NCBI GenBank assembly: GCA_022360445.1
Contig: JAKSCV010000108.1
Span: forward strand, 35,157-99,156
Length of the DNA: 64,000 bases
Direction of reading: 5' to 3'
From: Gammaproteobacteria bacterium
Lineage (GTDB): Bacteria > Pseudomonadota > Gammaproteobacteria > UBA5861
This document shows, piece by piece, positions 7,982 to 16,293 of this stretch (positions are counted from its first letter, which is position 1; each line of letters begins with the position of its first letter). The position numbers were made by a program, and so were the translations under genes. Below the pieces are notes generated by a model. The model was not told the DNA's origin, made no database searches, and worked only from the letters and a program-made list of their open reading frames with translations.

Positions 7982-9007
7982 TTACTCGATGTAGAACCGC
8001 GGTTCATGGGTACCACAAGGGCTCGGTGATCGATCGAGATAACCCTGGATCTCTGTCTGGTAGCGGACTAGGGGGGCTCCGCGTACAAAGCGGGGTGTCA
8101 CGGTAAGGTAGCCACGTTCGCCATCGGGCAAACGTTGCCCGGCCTGATTAGTGATTTCCACGGAAAACATGTCATCAGCAATGATAAACCCGTTACGATC
8201 CTCAGTTTCCTGCGCGTAGAAGAAGGCCTCCCAGACTTGCAGGGTCTGATAAATGGTTACGCCCCACTTTTGTTCCAATTCGGTACGGGCCTGTGACGTC
8301 AGGGGTTCGGATTCTCTGAGCACGACGAAGTCATAGCCCAGGTCACGGATTGTTTGATTGTTTTCTTGGAGTTTGTCCTGTACGGCCGCCATGTGTTCGC
8401 GGTTAGCAAAGATGGTTTTCGGCTTGAACAGGGTGGCGGTGGCAATCGTTCGGGGAGCTTCAAATGGGACAATTTCCAACCGCAAAGCGGTAACGCCGAG
8501 TACCTCTTCCACCGAAGGGGCCAGGTAGGATGAAGATCCAGCAGCCGAGGTGATATAACACATGACGAACGGATCATTCCCCCAGCTTAAGGTTTGCACG
8601 ACATCTTCGCGCTTAATGCCGAGCAAGCTCCACTGACGGCAGAGCAGTGAAATGACCTGCTGTCGCTCCTGTTCGGTAATCGGCACGTAGTATTCCATGC
8701 CTTCAATGGTGGACAGCGGCGTCAGCGTGAATCCCAGCGGGGTAAAAATATACAAAAAAGAACGTTCTGGAATGGCGCGGCGACCGGCGTAAAGGTCAGT
8801 TTCGTCGACGTGAGCGCCTTTCAGCAGGTCGGCCTGCCGGATGACCGGTAAATCTTCCAAACGATCGGTTGTGAGACCCTGCCACAATTTTTTATAGAGC
8901 GGTGTGCTCGATGCGATGGCCAGTAGGCTGCGCAGTTCAATGTCTGCTTCGGGCTTAATATGGCGACGGTCTACTTGCGCCGCCGGATTCCAAAGGCGTG
9001 CTTCCAT
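7982..9007 (-). CDS. Truncated, degenerate PaaK-like protein
   Basis: This 341-residue paralogue resembles its neighbour at the N-terminus (LLAIASSTPLYKKLWQGL, LEDLPVIRQADLLKG) and near the end, where VRYQTEIQGYL matches the conserved R-Y-x-T of PaaK enzymes. The ATP-binding SSGTTG loop is missing; the corresponding place reads IFTPLGFTLTP. The protein stops just after the hinge, so the roughly 100-residue lid domain is absent. The ORF is intact, with a strong ribosome site (GGGGAGGAGG) and only 14 bp to the ligase gene, so it appears selected rather than decayed. It may be a non-catalytic partner or a binding subunit; adenylation activity looks unlikely. Confidence 0.7.
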   Translation of the reverse strand: MEARLWNPAAQVDRRHIKPEADIELRSLLAIASSTPLYKKLWQGLTTDRLEDLPVIRQADLLKGAHVDETDLYAGRRAIPERSFLYIFTPLGFTLTPLSTIEGMEYYVPITEQERQQVISLLCRQWSLLGIKREDVVQTLSWGNDPFVMCYITSAAGSSSYLAPSVEEVLGVTALRLEIVPFEAPRTIATATLFKPKTIFANREHMAAVQDKLQENNQTIRDLGYDFVVLRESEPLTSQARTELEQKWGVTIYQTLQVWEAFFYAQETEDRNGFIIADDMFSVEITNQAGQRLPDGERGYLTVTPRFVRGAPLVRYQTEIQGYLDRSPSPCGTHEPRFYIE

Positions 9008-9040
9008 TTTTCCTCCTCCCCATTTTAAGAGAATTTATTG

Positions 9041-10153
9041 TTATTTTTTGAAGACAGCGACGGCGCAAACACCCCCATAACCTTGTGTATGGGTAATGGC
9101 GGCTTTAGGGTCATTCTGTACTTGCCGGGTGCCGGCTTCTCCGCGCATTTGCCAGGTAATTTCACAGACTTGGGCGACACCCGTCATACCCAGAGGGTGG
9201 CCTCGGGCTTTCAGGCCGCCACTGGGATTCACGGGTAATTTACCGGTTATGTCGGCATGGCCTTCCTCAATAAACCAGCCTCCTTCGCCGATAGGGCAAA
9301 ATCCCAGCTCTTCGTAGTGCATAATTTCCCCAATTGTGAAGGCATCATGGCACTCGGCTAGCTGGATATCTTCGGCGCCAATACCAGCCATTTCATATGC
9401 GGTTTCAGCGGTCCGACGGCTGGCTTCCCAATCGTCAACCCCGTAACGTGATGTTTCCACTGAGCTGCCTGCCACATAAATCAATGGCTTTTGAGTAAAA
9501 CGCCGGGCCACTTTGTCACTGGCCAGTACAATGGCTGCTGCTCCATCCGATGTGGGGCAGCACTCCAGTAGTTTGATGGGGTCGCAGACCAGTCGCGAGT
9601 TCATAACCTCTTCGAGGGTGACTTCATTGCGGTACTGGGCGATCGGGTTTAAAGCGCCGTTTTTATGATTTTTGACGGCGACCATGGCCATCTGCTCTTC
9701 CGTTGTACCAAACTCATGCATGTGTTTTTTGGCTTTGAGAGCGTACAGAGAGGGCATGACGTTCAGGCCCATGCGCGCGCCGAAAGAGGAGGGTTCGCCA
9801 ATGCCGCCAATGACACCGCGTTGCATTTTCTCAAATCCGGCGACCAGCACCACATCATGCGCGCCGGACAAGATGGCTTGTGTGGCCATGTGAATAGCAG
9901 TTGTGCCGCTGGCGCAGGCGTTTTCAACGTTGAACATGGGAATGCCCGTCAAACCAAATTCCTGGCCGATAATTTCGCCGGCCGAAATACCCTGGCGGGT
10001 GTGTGAGGCAAAAAAGGCTTGGATATCAGTCCAGTTGGTACCGGCATCGTCGAGCGCATTTTGCGCGGCCGTGAAGGCAATGTCGGTAAATGTTTTATCG
10101 GGGTGACGGCCGCAGGGATGCATGCCTGCGCCGATGATTGCAACTTGAGTCAT
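9041..10153 (-). CDS. SCP2-type thiolase or thiolase-like aldolase
   Basis: A 370-residue thiolase-fold protein of the lipid-transfer (SCP2/SCPx) class. The nucleophilic Cys region is NVENACASGTTAI, and further landmarks are ECHDAFTIGE and NPSGGLKARGHPLGMTG, which carries the conserved His. The C-terminal CxG motif of classic thiolases is replaced by QGYGGVCAVAVF, as in SCP2-type members. It should cleave a 3-oxoacyl-CoA; some relatives paired with DUF35 proteins, such as Ltp2 in steroid catabolism, are retro-aldolases instead. The DUF35 gene lies directly upstream, a conserved pairing. CAGGAGA precedes the ATG. The family is certain; the reaction type is open. Confidence 0.88.
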   Translation of the reverse strand: MTQVAIIGAGMHPCGRHPDKTFTDIAFTAAQNALDDAGTNWTDIQAFFASHTRQGISAGEIIGQEFGLTGIPMFNVENACASGTTAIHMATQAILSGAHDVVLVAGFEKMQRGVIGGIGEPSSFGARMGLNVMPSLYALKAKKHMHEFGTTEEQMAMVAVKNHKNGALNPIAQYRNEVTLEEVMNSRLVCDPIKLLECCPTSDGAAAIVLASDKVARRFTQKPLIYVAGSSVETSRYGVDDWEASRRTAETAYEMAGIGAEDIQLAECHDAFTIGEIMHYEELGFCPIGEGGWFIEEGHADITGKLPVNPSGGLKARGHPLGMTGVAQVCEITWQMRGEAGTRQVQNDPKAAITHTQGYGGVCAVAVFKK

Positions 10154-10177
10154 GGCTTATCTCCTGTGAAATCAGTC

Positions 10178-10612
10178 TTAGGCCGGAATAAAAACGGGTC
10201 CGAGCACCTGTCGATCTTCAGCGTCGTTAAACAACGGGCGGATATCCGTTGTAACCCGCATTCCTATCTCGGCTTGTTCTGGTGTGCAGCCGAGCAGCTG
10301 GGTTGAGACTTTGACTCCGTCATCGGTGGTGACCTGAACGATGATGTAAGGCACGTCGCCTTTCCAGTCCGGTGAGCCCTGGCGGACCACGGTAAATGAC
10401 TTCAACTCACCGCCAGCGGCCAGTGGTGTGTGTGTCATGTCGGCTTTGAAACAATTGGGGCAGCGCAGAACGGCTGGGAAAACAGCTGTGCCACAATGTG
10501 TGCATTTGGCGGCGACAAAATGAGGTTTGCCATCTTCACTAAAGGTGAATGTGTCTTTCGCAACCGGTGTTGCCCAGCCTTTTTCCAAGGCTTCCTGGTA
10601 GTTTGTTGCCAT
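10178..10612 (-). CDS. Zn-ribbon OB-fold protein (DUF35), thiolase partner
   Basis: A 144-residue protein with an N-terminal zinc ribbon (CTHCG and CPNC, spaced C-x2-C-x10-C-x2-C at about residues 37-54) followed by an OB-fold (LKSFTVVRQG, PYIIVQVTTDDGVKV). DUF35 proteins bind SCP2-type thiolases or aldolases and are often required for their activity, as with ChsH2 and Ltp2 in steroid side-chain breakdown. The start at 10612 is preferred to the ATG at 10624 because GGAGA sits 5 bases upstream of it. Located between an acyl-CoA dehydrogenase and the thiolase gene, it is most likely the accessory subunit of that enzyme. Confidence 0.88.
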   Translation of the reverse strand: MATNYQEALEKGWATPVAKDTFTFSEDGKPHFVAAKCTHCGTAVFPAVLRCPNCFKADMTHTPLAAGGELKSFTVVRQGSPDWKGDVPYIIVQVTTDDGVKVSTQLLGCTPEQAEIGMRVTTDIRPLFNDAEDRQVLGPVFIPA

Positions 10613-10626
10613 GTGGTTCTCCATGG

Positions 10627-11775
10627 TTAATTAAAAGCCCGCAGGCCTGTCAGGCCCCGACCGATAATGAGTTTTTGAATTTGTGTTGTGCCATCGGGAA
10701 TGGTCAAAAGGCGGGCTTCTCTAAAATAGCGCTCAACAGGAAACTCGCTCGAGATGCCACAAGCGCCATGTATTTGAACCGCTTTTGAGGCCACATCGAT
10801 GGCCGCTTCAGTGGCATAGCCTTTGGCCATTGATGTTTGTATGTCGCAGCGTACGCCCTGGTCGACCAGGTAAAGCCCACGCAGGGCGAGTAGTCGTGCG
10901 TTATCGGTCAGCGTGGCCATGTCCGCGATCATTTCCTGGATCATTTGGTGTTGCGCGATGCGCTTGCCCCACTGTTCGCGTTCCTGGGCATAAGCGATGG
11001 CCAGATCGAGACAAGCCTGGGCAATGCCTACTGATAACATCGCAACGTATGCGCGTGCGGTCTGGAAGCCCACCAGGGTGATTTGCAGGCCTTTGCCTTC
11101 ATCGCCCACCTGCCGCCAGTCAGGGACTTTGGCATCGAAACTCAGCGTGGCGGTGGACCATTCGTTCATCGCCATTTTAGGAATATCACGGGAGGTATAG
11201 CCGTCTTTGCGTTCGACGAGGAAGCGCGACAGGCCGTTTTTACCGTCACCGGTGCGAGCCACCACTGATGCAATGTCCGAGATATTGCCGTTGGAGATCC
11301 AGACTTTTTCGCCGGATATGGACCAGCCATCCTCAGTGCGTGTGGCCCGGGTGGAGACATCTGCTGTGTTGGAGCCCACGTCAGGCTCGGTGATGGCACC
11401 GCAACCGATCATCTCAGCGTTCAGCATTTTCTGCAGATAAGTATCCTGTTGCTTTTTGCTGCCGGCCATTGCAATCCGGTTTGTCATGGCCGAATGGATG
11501 AAAGCGGTACCCGCCAGGCCAGGAAAGGCACGCGACAAGCGCTCCGTCAGAAGTCCCTGCATGACATTCGATAAGCCGTAGCCGCCCACAGATTCGGGGG
11601 CTGTGCCTGCGATATAGCCAAACTCTGCCAGCTCAGCAAGCACCTGGCGAGCAACCGATTTGGGTAGTGGTACGTCGTTGTATGCCTCGCGCAAAGGCTT
11701 AATACGCTTTTCGATGAAGCGATCGACCGCATCGAGCAGCAGTAATTCTTCTTCCGTACGTTTTAAAAACTCCAC
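10627..11775 (-). CDS. Acyl-CoA dehydrogenase
   Basis: A 382-residue flavoprotein with the complete acyl-CoA dehydrogenase layout: N-terminal helices, a middle FAD-binding segment (GCGAITEPDVGSNTADV, then WISNG), and a C-terminal helical domain with EREQWGKRIAQHQMIQ and QIHGACG. Where many family members have IYEGT, carrying the catalytic Glu, this protein reads IPDGTTQIQ, an Asp in that place. It should introduce a 2,3-double bond into an acyl-CoA, passing electrons to ETF. The start is GTG, with AGGAGG 5 bases upstream. It is 51 bp downstream of a close paralogue. A specific chain length or ring substrate cannot be read from the sequence. Confidence 0.9.
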   Translation of the reverse strand: MEFLKRTEEELLLLDAVDRFIEKRIKPLREAYNDVPLPKSVARQVLAELAEFGYIAGTAPESVGGYGLSNVMQGLLTERLSRAFPGLAGTAFIHSAMTNRIAMAGSKKQQDTYLQKMLNAEMIGCGAITEPDVGSNTADVSTRATRTEDGWSISGEKVWISNGNISDIASVVARTGDGKNGLSRFLVERKDGYTSRDIPKMAMNEWSTATLSFDAKVPDWRQVGDEGKGLQITLVGFQTARAYVAMLSVGIAQACLDLAIAYAQEREQWGKRIAQHQMIQEMIADMATLTDNARLLALRGLYLVDQGVRCDIQTSMAKGYATEAAIDVASKAVQIHGACGISSEFPVERYFREARLLTIPDGTTQIQKLIIGRGLTGLRAFN

Positions 11776-11826
11776 CGTGTCCTCCTGCGGGGTTGTCCGG
11801 TGTTATTGTTAGGTTACCGAATGAGC

Positions 11827-12978
11827 TCAGAACGCGGGCAAGCCGGTGAGGCCGCGCCCAATAATTAACTTTTGGATCTGCGTTGTGCCATCGGGGATGG
11901 GCAAAATCCGAGCTTCCCGGAAATAGCGCTCCACCGGATATTCTTTGGAAATACCGTAAGCACCGTGAATTTGGACTGCCATGGAAGCAACCTTAACGGC
12001 CATTTCCGTGGCATAAGCTTTGGCCATGGACGTTTGCACATCGCAACGCACGCCCTGGTCGACCAGATAAAACCCGCGGAAGGTGAGCAAACGGGCGGCG
12101 TCCACCATTGTGGCCATATCGGCGAGCATTTCTTGAATCATCTGGTGCTGGCCAATGCGTTTGCCCCATTGCTCACGTTCTTTGGCGTATTCAATGGCGC
12201 ATTCCAGGGCCGCCTGTGCGATTCCCAGCGATAGCGTGGCCACATAACAGCGAGCGGTTTGAAACGCGATTAACGTGCTGGATAGGCCCGCACCTTCGTC
12301 GCCAATTTGTCGCCAGGCGGGCACATAGACCTGATTAAAATGGACATTGGAGGTTGGCCACTCGTTCATCGCCATTTTCGGGATATCCTGAGTAGTGTAA
12401 CCATCGGTGCGTTCGACAATAAAACGGGACAAACCACCTTTGCCCTCACCGGTGCGGACGATAGCGGTGCAGATATCTGAAATATCCCCGTTGGAAATCC
12501 ATGACTTTTCGCCGTTGATCACCCAGCCGCCATCGTCATGGCGTTTTGCGGTGGTCTGGATATTGGCTGGGCTGGAACCCACGTTGGGCTCGGTGATGGC
12601 GGCACAGGCAATCATCTGGCCGCTCATCAGCTTTTCCAGGTAAGCGTCCCGGTGTACATCGGTGCCATCCACCGCAATGCGTGTCGCTGATGAGGATGTA
12701 ATAAACGTTAAACCTGCCAAACCGGGGAAGGCCTTCGCCAGGCGTTCATAAAGGAGGCCCATCATGGTTTGGGAAAGACCAAAACCACCTACGTCTTCCG
12801 GTGCACTGCCGCCAATAAAACCCAATTGAGACAACTCACCAAGAATTTCGTGCGCGACAGATTTTGGAATGGGGGTATTGTTATAGTCTTTCCACAGTGG
12901 CTTGATGCGATTTTCAATAAGTTTGTCAACGCTATCCAGCAACACGCGTTGCTCTTCGCTGATCTGGACAAAATCCAT
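11827..12978 (-). CDS. Acyl-CoA dehydrogenase (paralogue of the next gene)
   Basis: This 383-residue acyl-CoA dehydrogenase is the first gene of the operon. It shares long identical stretches with the following gene (EREQWGKRI, DIPKMAMNEWPTS, and a C-terminal IPDGTTQIQKLIIGRGLTG), so the two arose by duplication. The FAD region reads ACAAITEPNVGSSPANI. It has the same Asp in IPDGT in place of the usual Glu of IYEGT. The two proteins may form a hetero-oligomer, as in the alpha2-beta2 dehydrogenases of steroid side-chain degradation, or act on successive intermediates. GGGGAGGT precedes the ATG. The region upstream should hold the operon promoter. Confidence 0.9.
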   Translation of the reverse strand: MDFVQISEEQRVLLDSVDKLIENRIKPLWKDYNNTPIPKSVAHEILGELSQLGFIGGSAPEDVGGFGLSQTMMGLLYERLAKAFPGLAGLTFITSSSATRIAVDGTDVHRDAYLEKLMSGQMIACAAITEPNVGSSPANIQTTAKRHDDGGWVINGEKSWISNGDISDICTAIVRTGEGKGGLSRFIVERTDGYTTQDIPKMAMNEWPTSNVHFNQVYVPAWRQIGDEGAGLSSTLIAFQTARCYVATLSLGIAQAALECAIEYAKEREQWGKRIGQHQMIQEMLADMATMVDAARLLTFRGFYLVDQGVRCDVQTSMAKAYATEMAVKVASMAVQIHGAYGISKEYPVERYFREARILPIPDGTTQIQKLIIGRGLTGLPAF

Positions 12979-13385
12979 CCCTTGTTTACCTCCCCGGGCT
13001 ATGTTTTGTTTTTATGAACTGTATTGGTAGAACCTTTGCCGGAAAGCTTATGCGAAGCCAGGGGTTGAATCAATGTTTCTTTACTGGTGGGGAAGAATTT
13101 ATTTATTTGATCATCGGTTGCAGGCGCTGTGCATCCGCATGATGGCAACTAATCGATTCTGTCAATGGACAAATTTGTATTGACATCGGTAGACGACTGC
13201 CAGGTGACAGCGCTTGTTGAGCCGCCCTCGCGCCCGGAGGATTGACTCGGACAAACAGAGGAGGGCAAAAGCGGTTTGTGCTTGAGGGTGGTCGTGTAAA
13301 AACGTGTCAGTGCCTACCTTACAACACAGGGAGTTTTTGTTGCAGGGTTTGTCGCAAAAAGAGCGTCAGAGGCCTGGCCTGGGTA
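12979..13385. other. Intergenic region, 407 bp, likely operon promoter
   Basis: No convincing gene is seen; a long open frame on the plus strand across this region is the antisense of the nitronate monooxygenase gene running past its stop. The promoter of the minus-strand catabolic operon should lie here. I could not identify a clear minus-strand -35/-10 pair. TTGACA occurs on the plus strand at about 13179-13184 but has no gene to serve. Confidence 0.4.
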
Positions 13386-14330
13386 TTAACCCTGGCCAGC
13401 GGCGGTGTATTCGGCTTTAAGCTGGTCGATGATCATTTTTGCGCTGCTGACGGTTTGAATGCCGCCTACGCCGTGACCTGCGCTCCAGATATCTTTCCAG
13501 CGTTTTTTATGTTGCATGTCGGGGTTGAGGTCGGTGGTGACTTCCACCGAACCGTGTTCGCGTATGGGCAGGTTGTTTGGATCCAGTCCGGCAGCTTGAA
13601 TACTGGGAATGAGCATATTGGCGTCCAGCCCGGTAAAGGCTCGGGTGAGCAGGATATCGTCCATTTTGGCGTCAACCAACATTTTCCGGTAAGCGTCCTG
13701 AGCCATGCTTTCGCTGGCGGCGATAAAGCGGGTACCCATGTAGACCAGGTCTGCCCCCAGCATTTGTGCCGCGCGGATGGCCACGCCGTCGGTGACGCCA
13801 CCGGCCAGGACGATCACGCCGTCAAACATTGCGCGTACGGCCCGTGTGAAGGCGAAGGGGTTGGCCCAACCGGTTTGCCCGCCGGAGCCAGCACACAGGA
13901 GAATTAACCCGTCAACGCCCGAGGCGATGGCTTTTTCGGCATGGCGAATGGAGACGATGTCGGCATAGACCTGGCCACCGTAGCTGTGTACGGCCTCGAC
14001 GACGTCTTTGGGGTTGCCCACGCTGGTGATGACGATGGGTGTTTGGTATTTGACAAGCAGATCCACGTCATCTTGTAGCCGGGGGTTGGTTTTGTGTACG
14101 ACCAGATTGGCGGCCACCGGTGCCCAGTGAGGGTGTTGGGTTTTGGCGTCTTCGAGGCTGGCCAGCCAGCTTTCCAGAACGTCGGTGCTGCGGGCATTGA
14201 TAGTGGGAAAACTACCGATAACACCATTGCTGCAGCAGGCGGCGACGAGTTCGGGACCCGAGACCAGAAACATGGGGGCGGCAATGGCGGGTAGGCTCAG
14301 TTGGGATGAGATCGAGGTAGGGAGTGCCAT
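13386..14330 (-). CDS. Nitronate monooxygenase family FMN enzyme
   Basis: A predicted 314-residue TIM-barrel flavoenzyme of the 2-nitropropane dioxygenase family. It begins near LPAIAAPMFLVSGPELV, contains LILLCAGSGGQTGW, and carries the FMN-phosphate segment VLAGGVTDGVAIRAAQ followed by GADLVYMGTRF. The start at 14330 (AGGAGA, 5 bases upstream) is preferred over 14408, which would add a proline-rich tail and overlap the kinase gene. The family oxidises alkyl nitronates, but members also include enoyl reductases and uncharacterised oxidoreductases. It lies 28 bp downstream of the histidine kinase gene and is probably co-transcribed with the two-component pair. The family is firm; the substrate is unknown. 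Confidence 0.85.
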   Translation of the reverse strand: MALPTSISSQLSLPAIAAPMFLVSGPELVAACCSNGVIGSFPTINARSTDVLESWLASLEDAKTQHPHWAPVAANLVVHKTNPRLQDDVDLLVKYQTPIVITSVGNPKDVVEAVHSYGGQVYADIVSIRHAEKAIASGVDGLILLCAGSGGQTGWANPFAFTRAVRAMFDGVIVLAGGVTDGVAIRAAQMLGADLVYMGTRFIAASESMAQDAYRKMLVDAKMDDILLTRAFTGLDANMLIPSIQAAGLDPNNLPIREHGSVEVTTDLNPDMQHKKRWKDIWSAGHGVGGIQTVSSAKMIIDQLKAEYTAAGQG

Positions 14331-14358
14331 AGAGTCTCCTGTGGCGGGTGGATGAGGG

Positions 14359-16272
14359 TTATGCGGGAGCGGCGGTGGCTTCGGTTGTGTTTTCCGAAAA
14401 GGTTTCAATTGGCAGAGTGAGTATGATGCGGGTGCCCTGGCTACTGGAGTCCAGCTGTAGAGCCACGTTGATCAGTTTGGCTCGCTTTTGCATATTGTTC
14501 AGCCCATAGCCTGTTGGCTTGTGCGGGTTTTTCTGGATGCCCGTGCCATCGTCGCGAATGGTGAGAACAACGGCGTGTTGCCCAGCTTCCTCACGGGTTT
14601 CGGTGCTGAGGGTGATGGTCCTGGCCTGGGCATGTTTGAGGGTATTAGTGACGAACTCCTGCAGGATACGCATGATTTGCAGAGCTTTTTCGGGGCCGAA
14701 TTCGGGGATGTCCGGCACGAGTCTGACTTGCCAGTCGAAGGTGAGGCCGGCGTTGTGCAATTGAGGCGCCACCCGTTCTCTGAACATGCCGAGCATGGTG
14801 AGAAGGTCGCCACCGGCGGAGTCGAGTGAGTCGATCATTAACCGCATGTCGCTCAAGGCGCCGCGCAGGGATTCTTTAATCCGGCCCGCTTCTGTGTTGC
14901 CGGCTTCGACCATAGCCAGGGTGGAGACCAATGTGCCGCCCATGCCGTCGTGCATGTCGCGGGTGATGCGCTCACGCTCCTGAGCCAGTAGTTTCTCATT
15001 CTCGAGTTTGTTTAAGCGACGGAAGTTGATTTCCAGTTGCTTACTCTTTTCTTCAACGCGCTGTTCCAGCTCGCGGTTGAGGACTTCGGTTTCTGTGACG
15101 GAAGCGACGAATCGCCGGATGAGGATGCTACCGAAAACGCCAAGCAAGACCGGGGCAGCATAGTGTAGGTAAAGGCCCCGTTCCCAACCATCAAAACCGA
15201 GGAAGACCATGATGTCGTGTGCGGAGTAAATCAAAATCAGTACACCGCACAGGGCGAGCGCCTGGATTTCATTGTGTTTTTGGCGCCAGCCTTCCACGAT
15301 CAGTTTTATGATCACATAAGCCCCTAATATAAAGACAATCAGGTACCAGACTTGCTCTGCCGCAAAGTAAAACAAGTCTTCTGGAAGCGTCAGTAAGGAG
15401 AGGGAGGCCAATAGCATAAACAAGGTGATGGCTTTTTCTCGTTGTGGGAGGCATTGCCCGACAAAACGGTGGGTGTAATGCATCATGGCAATGCCAAAGT
15501 ACCCAATAGTGGCGTAGGCAACCCACTCCCAGATCCGGGTGGGGATGGGGATATCCCGTACCAGAACATTGAGGTTGTGAACGGCCCAGATTAGGTTTGC
15601 CAGACCAAAATAACCGTAGATGGTTTCCTGCCGGCGAATGCTCCAGAGCAGACAGGCGAGCAAACCCATGGCGATAAGCACGGCGGTAATCATTTGAACG
15701 ACACCCACCCGCAGAAACTCGATGGTTTCGTGCATGTCGTAGAGTTCTGACTGTGGGGCAATGATCACATCGCTGAGGGACCCGTGCCCGGCGTGCAGGC
15801 CTTTAACTCGAATGAGAATTTCATTCGTGTCGGGCTGGATTAATGTCGTTGGAATGTTGGCCAGCAAAGGTTGAACCCAGTGCCGGGCGACAGGGTCTTG
15901 GAACTGGCCGCCACGACCAATTTCGATACCGTTAAAAAAGATGGCAGCATTCATGGTGATTGATGGCAGCAGGATGCCTAGCAGTTCATTAGTCTGGGCT
16001 GGAGTTGCCATCATCACTCGATACCAGGCCTCGTCCAGCGAGGTGTTTTGGTGATCGGTGTTGCCCCAATGATGGGGGAACGCAGCGGGCTCCCAGTTTA
16101 CGTTGATTAACTCGCTGGGGTGTGTGGCGGTGGAGGGGGTGTACTCTACGGAGAGGACATTTATGCGGTGCTCAGGTCCCGGTATGCTGTAGGTAAATGA
16201 GCTAAGAGCGAAAATCACGACAAAAAGGTAAGCAAGAGCCCATCCCGTTGTAAATTGAGCATGGTTTTTCAT
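14359..16272 (-). CDS. Membrane histidine kinase, 7TM-DISM/NarX-like
   Basis: A 637-residue sensor. An N-terminal membrane anchor (about 11-28) is followed by an extracytoplasmic domain of about 150 residues (WYRVMMATP, IFFNGIEIGRGGQF), resembling the jelly-roll DISM extracellular domain. Next come about seven membrane helices (190-400), a coiled-coil (LNRELEQRVEEKSKQL), and a HisKA_3 dimerisation helix with the phospho-accepting His in RITRDMHDGMGG (about residue 438). A HATPase domain with DDGTGIQ ends the protein. DISM receptors are thought to sense carbohydrate or other carboxylate ligands. It is 21 bp downstream of its likely partner regulator. The architecture is confident; the ligand is unknown. 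Confidence 0.85.
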   Translation of the reverse strand: MKNHAQFTTGWALAYLFVVIFALSSFTYSIPGPEHRINVLSVEYTPSTATHPSELINVNWEPAAFPHHWGNTDHQNTSLDEAWYRVMMATPAQTNELLGILLPSITMNAAIFFNGIEIGRGGQFQDPVARHWVQPLLANIPTTLIQPDTNEILIRVKGLHAGHGSLSDVIIAPQSELYDMHETIEFLRVGVVQMITAVLIAMGLLACLLWSIRRQETIYGYFGLANLIWAVHNLNVLVRDIPIPTRIWEWVAYATIGYFGIAMMHYTHRFVGQCLPQREKAITLFMLLASLSLLTLPEDLFYFAAEQVWYLIVFILGAYVIIKLIVEGWRQKHNEIQALALCGVLILIYSAHDIMVFLGFDGWERGLYLHYAAPVLLGVFGSILIRRFVASVTETEVLNRELEQRVEEKSKQLEINFRRLNKLENEKLLAQERERITRDMHDGMGGTLVSTLAMVEAGNTEAGRIKESLRGALSDMRLMIDSLDSAGGDLLTMLGMFRERVAPQLHNAGLTFDWQVRLVPDIPEFGPEKALQIMRILQEFVTNTLKHAQARTITLSTETREEAGQHAVVLTIRDDGTGIQKNPHKPTGYGLNNMQKRAKLINVALQLDSSSQGTRIILTLPIETFSENTTEATAAPA

Positions 16273-16293
16273 ATTTTTGGTGAGGTGTCCTGA

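Noticed and set aside
13242..13907. 221-codon plus-strand open frame
   Set aside because: Most of it is antisense to the nitronate monooxygenase gene, whose motifs are convincing; the plus frame has no recognisable domain.
14331..14408. Longer N-terminus for the nitronate monooxygenase
   Set aside because: It would be proline-rich, overlap the kinase gene, and lacks a ribosome site; the ATG at 14330 has AGGAGA at good spacing.
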